A DNA stretch of 64,000 bases, from assembly GCF_001005295.1 (NCBI RefSeq), contig NZ_LBMK01000004.1, positions 373,419 to 437,418 of the forward strand, read 5' to 3'. Positions within the stretch are counted from its first letter, which is position 1; the number at the start of each line of letters is the position of its first letter. The position numbers and the translations under genes are program-made. The notes beneath the pieces are model-generated. The model was not told the origin of the DNA and did not search any database. It saw only the letters and a list, made by a program, of their open reading frames with translations. This document shows positions 1 through 6,188 of the stretch, one piece after another. Source of the DNA: Streptomyces yangpuensis. Its GTDB lineage: Bacteria > Actinomycetota > Actinomycetes > Streptomycetales > Streptomycetaceae.

Positions 1-417
1 GCCCGCCGCCTGCGCCGCACGGCCCGGCGCAGCCGTCCCGGCCCCCGCCCCACACGAAGCGGCGGGAACGACGGGACGGGCCGCGACGGGGGACACGTGG
101 ACGACGCCGCACACACGGGAAGCGCCCGGGCGGGCAGCCCCGCCGCCGCGCCGGAGGCCGAGGGCACCGAGGACACCGAGGACGCCGGAGACGCCGGAGA
201 GGCCGAGAAGACCGGCGAAGAGGACCAGGAAGGGGACGAGGACGGGGACGAAGAGGCCGCAGAAGTCCGGGACATGACGAGCACCACCAAACGGAGTGAG
301 TTCCTGCGCCCGGACCCACCGCCCGGACACACCCCACGATCCGGCCTCCCGCCGAATCCCGCTCACGCCTGTGGACAGTCCCCAGCCTGTGGAAAACCCC
401 GTCACCCGCCGGAGTGA
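1..417 (+). CDS. Possible C-terminal end of a gene entering from the left edge
   Basis: A reading frame is open from base 1 to a TGA at 415-417. It encodes an Arg-rich start (ARRLRRTARR), then a strongly acidic Glu/Asp/Gly stretch around 150-260, then a Pro-rich tail. Codons up to about position 275 are strongly G/C-ending, while the tail uses CCA, AAT, TGT and GCT, so real coding may be limited to the first two thirds or to none of it. An internal GTG at 97 could also be a start. No family is recognised. The frame overlaps the opposite-strand gene ending at 402 by 16 bases. It may be only an open frame in GC-rich DNA. Confidence 0.3.
   Translation, partial: ARRLRRTARRSRPGPRPTRSGGNDGTGRDGGHVDDAAHTGSARAGSPAAAPEAEGTEDTEDAGDAGEAEKTGEEDQEGDEDGDEEAAEVRDMTSTTKRSEFLRPDPPPGHTPRSGLPPNPAHACGQSPACGKPRHPPE
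370..396. other. Pair of DnaA-box-like nonamers
   Basis: TGTGGACAG (370-378) and TGTGGAAAA (388-396), read on the other strand, are each one base from Streptomyces DnaA-box forms (TTGTCCACA and TTATCCACA). They lie 18 bp apart in a low-coding stretch. Two single-mismatch nonamers can occur by chance, so a function is unproven. Confidence 0.2.
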
Positions 418-650
418 GGCCCCCTCGCTCCGGGCGCCTTCCCGGCGGCCTCCCGAGCGGCCGCCCGGACCTGCAGCAGCGCCGCCACCGGGTCGGCCGC
501 CCGCGCGACCGACCTGCCCACCACCACGTGCGAGGCCCCGGCCGCGAAGGCTCCGGACACGGTGTCGGAGACGGCGGAAGCGCAAGAGCGGGCGGAGCCG
601 GGGGAGTCGGGGGAGTCGGTGTTCCCCCCGCCATTGTCGGTCGGCGTCAC
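402..650 (-). CDS. Small protein resembling only the C-terminal end of an OMP-decarboxylase-type barrel
   Basis: This 82-residue product starts at a GTG (650) that overlaps the TGA of the upstream gene (GTGA), implying translational coupling. The first 30 residues are a Gly/Ser/Asp-rich linker. Residues about 35-70 contain GASHVVVGRSVARAADPVAA, which resembles the last strand and phosphate-binding loop of orotidine 5'-phosphate decarboxylase family barrels (typically GA-x-x-x-VVGRPI). All the catalytic Asp/Lys elements that normally precede this are absent, so enzyme activity is not expected. Codon bias is normal for Streptomyces, so the piece is probably translated. It is most simply a remnant of a decayed barrel gene fused to a new start, or a small protein that reuses the motif. 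Confidence 0.5.
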   Translation of the reverse strand: MTPTDNGGGNTDSPDSPGSARSCASAVSDTVSGAFAAGASHVVVGRSVARAADPVAALLQVRAAAREAAGKAPGARGPHSGG

Positions 651-1204
651 CGCCTCGCCGGTACCGTGCAGGACTCCGAGAAGCCCTGGCTGGTCAGGCC
701 GAAGGCGCTGTTGACGCGCGAGCGCCAGTTCTCCAGCGCCACCACCGCCGTGAGTTCGACGAACGCCGCCTCACCGAGCCGTGCGATCAGCGCCGCGGCC
801 AGTTCGTCCGTGACCGCCGGCTCGGTCTCGGTCATGGCCTCGGCGTACTCCATGACCAGCAGTTCCGGCTCGGTGAACACCTCGCGCGCCTCCCGCCACC
901 GGGGCAGCCGCTCGATCTTCTCCGCCGCCATGCCCTTCTCGTGGCCCTCCCAGTAGCCGAAGTCCATGCACCACGAGCAGTTGATGCGGGCCGCCGCCGC
1001 CATCACCGCGAGGTGCTTCAGACCGGCGTCCAGCGCGTTCCACTTCGCCGCCCGGCGTTCCAGGTGGACGTACGTGGAGAGCACGCGCGCGTTGTGCCCG
1101 TAGGCCTGGCCGGGGTCGAGCACCTTGCCGTAGGTGCGGCGCGAGTACCAGGCGCCGATGCGTGTCAGCAGGGTGCGGGGCGGGGTGAGCGAGATACGGG
1201 CCAT
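647..1204 (-). CDS. Carboxymuconolactone decarboxylase / AhpD-like protein
   Basis: The 185-residue product belongs to the AhpD-like all-helical fold. The CxxC signature sits in NCSWCMDFG near residues 77-82, and a downstream helix reads ALENWRSRVNSAFG. Family members act as thiol-dependent peroxidase partners or decarboxylases; the CxxC favours a redox role, but the substrate is unknown. The ATG at 1204 was chosen because a GGGAG Shine-Dalgarno lies 9 bases upstream; longer starts up to 1261 are in frame but lack one. It follows mtnP on the same strand after a 119-bp gap holding repeated TGTCCTGTC motifs, and its stop overlaps the start of the barrel-fragment gene. Confidence 0.85.
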   Translation of the reverse strand: MARISLTPPRTLLTRIGAWYSRRTYGKVLDPGQAYGHNARVLSTYVHLERRAAKWNALDAGLKHLAVMAAAARINCSWCMDFGYWEGHEKGMAAEKIERLPRWREAREVFTEPELLVMEYAEAMTETEPAVTDELAAALIARLGEAAFVELTAVVALENWRSRVNSAFGLTSQGFSESCTVPARR

Positions 1205-1226
1205 GGCTGCCATCTCCCGGAGCGGT

Positions 1227-1278
1227 CTGTCCTGTCTGTCCTGTCCCGACTGGGCCTTCACCGAGGAAGACAGGACAG
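1227..1278. promoter_or_regulatory. Repeated CTGTCCTGTC motif upstream of the AhpD-like gene
   Basis: CTGTCCTGTC occurs at 1227-1236 and again, sharing one base, at 1236-1245. Its reverse complement GACAGGACAG is at 1269-1278. All copies lie 23-75 bp upstream of the ATG at 1204, where an operator would sit. The inverted pair could alternatively form a hairpin with a long loop ending mtnP transcription. Confidence 0.4.
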
Positions 1279-1323
1279 CCGCCCCGGATGTGACAGCGGG
1301 AGAGCAGCAGCGGCAGGAAAGGG

Positions 1324-2157
1324 CTACGGAAGCTCGATGCCCAGGTCCCAGCCGTCGTGCGCGTGGGTGCAGAGGCAGTCGCGGGAGTCCGTCGCCGGCA
1401 GGCCCGCCACCGCGTCGAAGAGCACCGTGCGCAGACGGCCGACGTTCTCGCCGAACACCTTCAGGACCTCGGTGTGGGAGACGCCATCACCGGTCTCGGC
1501 GCCCGCGTCCAGGTCCGTGACCAGCGCCATCGAGGTGTAGCAGAGCCCCAGCTCACGGGCGAGGATCGCCTCCGGGTGCCCCGTCATGCCGATCACGGAC
1601 CAGCCCGCCGACGCGTACCAGCGGGACTCGGCGCGCGTCGAGAAGCGCGGCCCTTCGATGACGACCATGGTGCCGCTGTCGACCGGCTCCCAGTCCTGGC
1701 CGCGCGCCGCCGCCACCGCCACGGACCGGCCCACCGGGCAGTACGGGTCGGCGAAGGTGGTGTGCACGACGTTCGGAACGCTTCCGTCCGGCAGGGCGAC
1801 CCCGTCGAAGAAGGTCTGTGCGCGGCTCTGCGTACGGTCGACCAGCTGGTCGGGGACGAGCAGCGTGCCCGGTCCGAACTCGGGCCGCAGGCCGCCGACC
1901 GCGCACGGGCCGAGCACCTGGCGGACGCCGACCGAGCGCAGGGCCCAGAGGTTCGCCCGGTAGTTGATCCTGTGCGGCGGGACCGTGTGGCTGCGCCCGT
2001 GCCGCGGCAGGAAGGCCACCGAGCGGCCGGCGAGCTCGCCGATGTACAGGGAGTCGCTGGGGGGCCCGTACGGGGTCTCCACCTGGATCTCGGAGACGTC
2101 CTCCAGGAAGGAGTAGAAGCCCGAGCCGCCGATGACACCGATCTCTGCGTTCACCAT
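1324..2157 (-). CDS. mtnP: S-methyl-5'-thioadenosine phosphorylase
   Basis: The enzyme cleaves methylthioadenosine with phosphate to adenine and methylthioribose-1-phosphate, clearing a by-product of polyamine and siderophore synthesis. The protein has the MTAP/PNP fold: an N-terminal phosphate loop (IGVIGGSGFY), PRHGRSHTVPPHRINYRANL in the active site, and the MTGHPEA purine-binding loop near residue 192. Length (277 aa) is normal. The ATG at 2157 is preferred because AGGGTGAG lies just upstream; a GTG at 2166 is the alternative but would abut that site. A hypoxanthine-preferring (methylthioinosine) activity cannot be excluded from sequence. It lies downstream of the fmdB-like gene on the same strand. 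Confidence 0.9.
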   Translation of the reverse strand: MVNAEIGVIGGSGFYSFLEDVSEIQVETPYGPPSDSLYIGELAGRSVAFLPRHGRSHTVPPHRINYRANLWALRSVGVRQVLGPCAVGGLRPEFGPGTLLVPDQLVDRTQSRAQTFFDGVALPDGSVPNVVHTTFADPYCPVGRSVAVAAARGQDWEPVDSGTMVVIEGPRFSTRAESRWYASAGWSVIGMTGHPEAILARELGLCYTSMALVTDLDAGAETGDGVSHTEVLKVFGENVGRLRTVLFDAVAGLPATDSRDCLCTHAHDGWDLGIELP

Positions 2158-2232
2158 GTCACTCACCCTAACCGGGCATGCCTGAGGCCCCGCTGCCCGG
2201 TCGGGGGCGTGCGGGGCCTCGGGAAGGAGCTG

Positions 2233-2550
2233 TCAGGCGGCCGACGTGGAGCTGCTGCTCGTGCTCGACGACGTCGAGGAGGACGAAGCGGCGGGAGCGG
2301 CGGCGGCGGTGCTCGTCGTCGAGGACGACGAGCTCGACGCGGGCTTCGAGGCAGGGGTGCTGCTCGACGACGCGCCGCGGCTGTCGTTCCGGTAGAAGCC
2401 GGAGCCCTTGAAGACGATGCCGACCGCGGAGAACACCTTCTTCAGGCGTCCGTCGCAGCTCGGGCACACGGTCAGTGCCTCATCCGTGAACTTCTGCACG
2501 GCCTCAAGGCCCTCACCGCACTCGGTGCACTGGTACTGGTAGGTCGGCAC
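2233..2550 (-). CDS. FmdB-family zinc-ribbon protein, Ruc-like redox chaperone
   Basis: The N-terminal 45 residues form a zinc ribbon with two CxxC pairs (CTECG and CPSCDG) in the FmdB pattern. The rest is a disordered tail made almost entirely of Ser, Ala and Thr. This two-part form matches M. tuberculosis Rv0991c (Ruc), reported as a chaperone activated by oxidation when its cysteines release zinc; transfer of that role here is inference. The GTG at 2550 is supported by AGGAGG six bases upstream; an in-frame TTG at 2577 has no such site. In mycobacteria this gene also sits near the cyclo-ligase/galU block, as here. Length 105 aa. Confidence 0.82.
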   Translation of the reverse strand: MPTYQYQCTECGEGLEAVQKFTDEALTVCPSCDGRLKKVFSAVGIVFKGSGFYRNDSRGASSSSTPASKPASSSSSSTTSTAAAAPAASSSSTSSSTSSSSTSAA

Positions 2551-2617
2551 GAATTTCCTCCTGGCACTCTGACTCAATGAGTGCTAACGACGCTCCATGG
2601 TGACGTATTCCGGCGGA

Positions 2618-4006
2618 TCAGTCCACCGTCACCGGCACGCGGTGACCCATCCCACGCTCGTTCACCCGGTCCCGGGGGGCCGCCGCGGCCTCGTTGCCGG
2701 GCGCGGCCGCCGCGGACGCGGGGGCGGAAACGGGCGCGGGCGCGGCGGCGGACACGGATGCGTTCACGATCCGGCTCGGGGTCTTCTGGGCCTTCGGGGC
2801 CAGCTTCGCGCGCAGCGCCAGCAGGACGGCCAGCGCCAGCGCGGTGGCCGCCATCGGCACCAGGAAGCCGTACGCCGACCCGTGCGCGTCGGTCAGGCGG
2901 CCGGCCAGGATGACCGCGACGGCCTGGCCGAAGGCGATGGAGCCGGTCAGCCAGGTGAAGGCCTCGGTCCGGGCGTTCGCCGGGACCAGCTGCTCGACCA
3001 TGGTGTAGCCGGTGATCAGGGCCGGGGCGATGAACAGGCCGACGACCAGGCCGAGCGCGCCCAGCAGGATCACCGAGTTCGCGGCCCACAGGACGGACGC
3101 GGCGGCGGTGAGGCCGACGTACCCCAGGATCAGCCGGCGGCGCGGGCCGATCTTCCACGCGACGGCGCCCATGGCGATGCCCGCGATCATGTTGCCGGCC
3201 GCGAAGACGCCGTAGAGCAGGCCGTTGGCGCCGGGGTTGCCGATCTCGGCGGAGAAGGCGGCGAGCGAGACCTGCATGCCGCCGAAGACGGCGCCGATCC
3301 CGAGGAAGGCGAGGACCAGGACCTGCAGGCCCGGGTGGGACAGTGCGAAGGAGCGGCTCTCGCCGGTGGCCGACGGGGCGTGCGTCCTGGGCTGGGAGGC
3401 GCGGCGGGCCGCGAAGAGCAGGCCGCCGAGGAGCGTCAGCGTGGCCTCGGTGACCAGGCCGGCCGCCGGGTGGACGCCGGTGCACAGCGCGGTCGCCAGG
3501 ACCGGTCCGACGACGAAGGTGAACTCGTCGGTGACGGACTCGAAGGCGGCGGCCGTGGGCAGCAGCGGGGAGCCCTCCAGCCGGGCGGCCCAGCGCGCCC
3601 GGACCATGGGCCCGACCTGCGGCACCGAGGCGCCGGTCGGGATGGCGGCCAGCGCCAGGAACCAGACGTTCGCGTCGGCCAGCGCGAGGGCGGCGAGGCC
3701 GCTGACGGCGGCGGCGTGCGCGAGGACCACGGGCACGAGCACGGCGCTCTGGCCGAAGCGGTCGGTGAAGATGCCCATCAGCGGGGCGGAGAGGGCCATC
3801 GAGATGCCGGTGACGGCGGCGACGATGCCGGCGCTGCCGTAGGAGCCGGTGGTGTGCTGGACCAGCAGCAGGATGCTGATGGTCAGCATCCCGAAGGGGA
3901 GTCGCGCTGCGAAGCCGGGGAGTACGAAGCCGAGGGCGCCGGGTGTGCGCAGGAGCTGTCCGTAGCCGGGGCGGGCGGAGTTGTCGGTCGTGACCGCGGA
4001 TGTCAC
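2618..4006 (-). CDS. Major facilitator superfamily transporter
   Basis: A 462-residue inner-membrane carrier with about 12 hydrophobic segments between residues 15 and 410. A loop motif after TM2 reads GIFTDRFGQSA, the conserved MFS D-R-x-G signature. The C-terminal 50 residues are an Ala/Pro/Ser-rich cytoplasmic tail (AAAPAPVSAPASAAAAPG). It is typical of actinobacterial drug/proton antiporters, but the substrate is unknown. The GTG at 4006 places the first membrane segment normally; a short upstream frame ends inside this start codon (GTGA). The next gene on the strand is the fmdB-like gene, 67 bp away. Confidence 0.85.
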   Translation of the reverse strand: MTSAVTTDNSARPGYGQLLRTPGALGFVLPGFAARLPFGMLTISILLLVQHTTGSYGSAGIVAAVTGISMALSAPLMGIFTDRFGQSAVLVPVVLAHAAAVSGLAALALADANVWFLALAAIPTGASVPQVGPMVRARWAARLEGSPLLPTAAAFESVTDEFTFVVGPVLATALCTGVHPAAGLVTEATLTLLGGLLFAARRASQPRTHAPSATGESRSFALSHPGLQVLVLAFLGIGAVFGGMQVSLAAFSAEIGNPGANGLLYGVFAAGNMIAGIAMGAVAWKIGPRRRLILGYVGLTAAASVLWAANSVILLGALGLVVGLFIAPALITGYTMVEQLVPANARTEAFTWLTGSIAFGQAVAVILAGRLTDAHGSAYGFLVPMAATALALAVLLALRAKLAPKAQKTPSRIVNASVSAAAPAPVSAPASAAAAPGNEAAAAPRDRVNERGMGHRVPVTVD

Positions 4007-4224
4007 GGCCTTGCCTTTCCGCTGCCTGGTAGAGCGTCCCCGTCTGCGGACGGAGCCTTGCTTTGTGAGCGGCCGCACCCGTACGTGTTGGGAGCCCCGA
4101 GAGCTGTCCTCTTGCGCAGAACCGAGTGATACCTGGGCGCCCACTGCGGGAGGGTGCCACGGCCGCTTTGCGGTCGCGCCAGCTCTGCGTCAGGCAGAGT
4201 TGGTTCGATCTGTTGTGCCTTCAT
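4003..4224 (-). CDS. Possible upstream leader frame coupled to the MFS gene
   Basis: A 73-codon frame begins at ATG 4224 and its TGA (4005-4003) overlaps the MFS start codon as GTGA, the geometry of translational coupling. The product is not hydrophobic and matches no family I know. Codon use (CAA, CCA, ACT, GCT) is poor for Streptomyces and no Shine-Dalgarno precedes the ATG. Either it is a regulatory leader or the overlap is coincidental. Confidence 0.25.
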   Translation of the reverse strand: MKAQQIEPTLPDAELARPQSGRGTLPQWAPRYHSVLRKRTALGAPNTYGCGRSQSKAPSADGDALPGSGKARP

Positions 4225-4320
4225 CGTACAGGGGAAGCCGATATCACGCCCTGTGATTGCGCCGACAACCCGTCTCTTCGCCTGCGATTAACGGGATCTT
4301 CGCGCCCGAAGAGCCACATA

Positions 4321-4380
4321 TATCCGGATAAGAACGGCCAGACCTCACCGAAACCTGCCTAATTAGAGCGCCGCTCTAAT
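4321..4380. promoter_or_regulatory. Two palindromes between the antiporter and the MFS gene
   Basis: TATCCGGATA (4321-4330) is a perfect 10-bp palindrome. ATTAGAGC / GCTCTAAT (4362-4369 and 4373-4380, 3-bp spacer) is a perfect 8-bp inverted repeat covering the antiporter stop codon. Both lie in the otherwise gene-poor 4007-4375 gap, whose base composition is less GC-rich than its surroundings. They may be regulator sites for the MFS gene about 320 bp downstream, or the second may be part of an antiporter terminator. Confidence 0.35.
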
Positions 4381-5884
4381 GGGTGCCGGATCCGTTTCCG
4401 GTCCCCAGCCAGCCCGCCAGCTTGCCGCCCCGAGCCACCGCCCGCAGCCGCGCCTCCGCCGCGTCCCGCACCGGGTCCGTGGCCACCACCAGCAGCTCGT
4501 CCCCGCGCCGCAGCACGGTCGACGGCGCCGGTACGAAGCTCTTCGCGTCCCGGACGACCAGCGTGACCGAGGCCCCCGGCGGCAGGCGCAGCTCGCTCAC
4601 CTCGACGCCGTGCATCCGCGAGGCGGGCGGGATGGCGAAGGACAAGAGGTGCCCGCGCAGCTTCTCCAGCGGCGCCGACTCGATGCCGAGGTCGGAGGCG
4701 GTCTCCATGCCCCGCCCGAGGTCCAGCTTGCGTGCGAGCCACGGCAGGGTCGGCCCCTGCACCAGGGTGTAGACGACGACCAGCACGAAGACGATGTTGA
4801 AGACGCGGTCGCTGCCCTCGATCCCGGACACCATGGGGATGGTCGCCAGGATGATGGGCACGGCTCCGCGCAGGCCCGCCCACGACATCAGGACCTGCTC
4901 CTGCCACGGGAGCCGGAAGGGCAGCAGGCTGACGAAGACCTCCAGGGGCCGCGCCACCGTCGTCAGCACCAGCCCGATGACGACCGCGGGCCAGAAGTCG
5001 TGGACCAGCTCGTGCGGGGTGACCAGCAGGCCCAGCAGCACGAACATGCCGATCTGGGCGATCCAGCCGAGCCCGTCGGCGAAGCCGCGGGTGGCCGGCC
5101 AGTGCGGGAGCTTGGCATTGCCCAGGATCATCGCCGCCAGGTACACCGCGAGGAAGCCCGAGCCGTGTGCCATCGCGCCGGCCGCGTACGCCACGATGGC
5201 GATGGCCATCACGGCGATCGGGTAGAGGCCGGAGGCGGGCAGCGCCACGTGCCGCAGGCCGAAGGCGCCGAGGAAGCCCACCGTCAGGCCGATCGCGGCG
5301 CCGATCGCGAGCTCCAGGGCGATCTTGCCGAGCAGGAGGTACCAGTCGTCCACCGGGCCGACCGTGGAGAAGGCCACCACCAGGATCACGACGGGCGCGT
5401 CGTTGAAGCCGGACTCGGCCTCCAGGACGCCCGTGATCCGGGAGGGCAGCGGGACCTTGCGCAGCACGGAGAAGACGGCCGCCGCGTCGGTCGAGGAGAC
5501 GACCGCGCCGATCAGCAGCGCCTGGCGCCATTCGAGTCCGACGAGATAGTGCGCCCCCGCCGCCGTCACGCCCACACTGATCGCCACACCCACCAGGGAG
5601 AGCATGATCGCGGCCGGCAGGGCCGGCTTGATCTCTTTCCACTTGGTGCCCAGACCACCCTCGGCGAGGATCACGACGAGGGCGGCGTAGCCGATGACCT
5701 GGGTCAGCTCGGCGTTGTCGAAAACGACGTTCCCGATGCCGTCCTGGCCTATGGCGACGCCTATGCCGAGGTAGATGAGCAGACTGGGCAGTCCGCTGCG
5801 CGACGAGACCCGCACCGCGGCCACGGCGACGAGCAGTACGAGCGAGCAGACCAGCAGCAGCTCGTTGAGCGTGTGGACAGTCAG
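4376..5884 (-). CDS. Cation/proton antiporter of the CPA1 / CvrA type, probable CTG start
   Basis: An integral membrane K+/H+ or Na+/H+ antiporter with about 12 segments. The exchanger core includes STDAAAVFS near residue 133 and ESGFNDAP near residue 157, carrying the conserved Asp pair. It is followed by a cytosolic TrkA-C-type domain (RRGDELLVVATDPVRD) near the C-terminus, as in CvrA. No ATG, GTG or TTG lies upstream in frame of the GTG at 5824, which has no Shine-Dalgarno and cuts into the first membrane helix. A CTG at 5884 has GAGGAGGG eight bases upstream and restores a full helix (LLLVCSLVLLVAVAAV), so I place the start there (502 aa). Confidence 0.85.
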   Translation of the reverse strand: MTVHTLNELLLVCSLVLLVAVAAVRVSSRSGLPSLLIYLGIGVAIGQDGIGNVVFDNAELTQVIGYAALVVILAEGGLGTKWKEIKPALPAAIMLSLVGVAISVGVTAAGAHYLVGLEWRQALLIGAVVSSTDAAAVFSVLRKVPLPSRITGVLEAESGFNDAPVVILVVAFSTVGPVDDWYLLLGKIALELAIGAAIGLTVGFLGAFGLRHVALPASGLYPIAVMAIAIVAYAAGAMAHGSGFLAVYLAAMILGNAKLPHWPATRGFADGLGWIAQIGMFVLLGLLVTPHELVHDFWPAVVIGLVLTTVARPLEVFVSLLPFRLPWQEQVLMSWAGLRGAVPIILATIPMVSGIEGSDRVFNIVFVLVVVYTLVQGPTLPWLARKLDLGRGMETASDLGIESAPLEKLRGHLLSFAIPPASRMHGVEVSELRLPPGASVTLVVRDAKSFVPAPSTVLRRGDELLVVATDPVRDAAEARLRAVARGGKLAGWLGTGNGSGTH

Positions 5885-6188
5885 CGGGCGGCCCTCCTCG
5901 ATGCGCCCGGCGGATCGGTCCGCCCGGCGACAGGTTCGGCAAGTAGTTCGTTACCTTACCTAATCTTTGACGCGCCCTTTACGCGATAACCACATTGTGA
6001 AACGACTGTTCCCCCCTGTCCTCGGGACCGCGGGAACCACCGGAGATCCATTTCAGGCCCCCTGCAGGGCCACCGCGGGATACAGCCCCTCCACACGGCC
6101 TCCACCCCTGGCGGATCAGTGGAGTCGGTCCTGCGCCTATGGTTGCTCCCAGCACTCCCAGGACCACCCTGCCCCTCTAAGGACAGCG
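5885..6188. other. Divergent promoter region between antiporter and acylase genes
   Basis: A 304-bp gap with both flanking genes reading outward. It contains an A+T-richer core around 5944-6000 that likely carries both promoters. TTACCTTACCTAA (5951-5963) faintly recalls an iron box but lacks the dyad. No RNA gene or repeat was seen. Confidence 0.5.

Noticed and set aside
370..396. Replication origin suggested by two DnaA-like nonamers
   Set aside because: Only two imperfect boxes and no dnaA/dnaN genes nearby.
5951..5963. Iron-box-like TTACCTTACCTAA
   Set aside because: Only half of the DmdR/IdeR dyad is present; no inverted partner.
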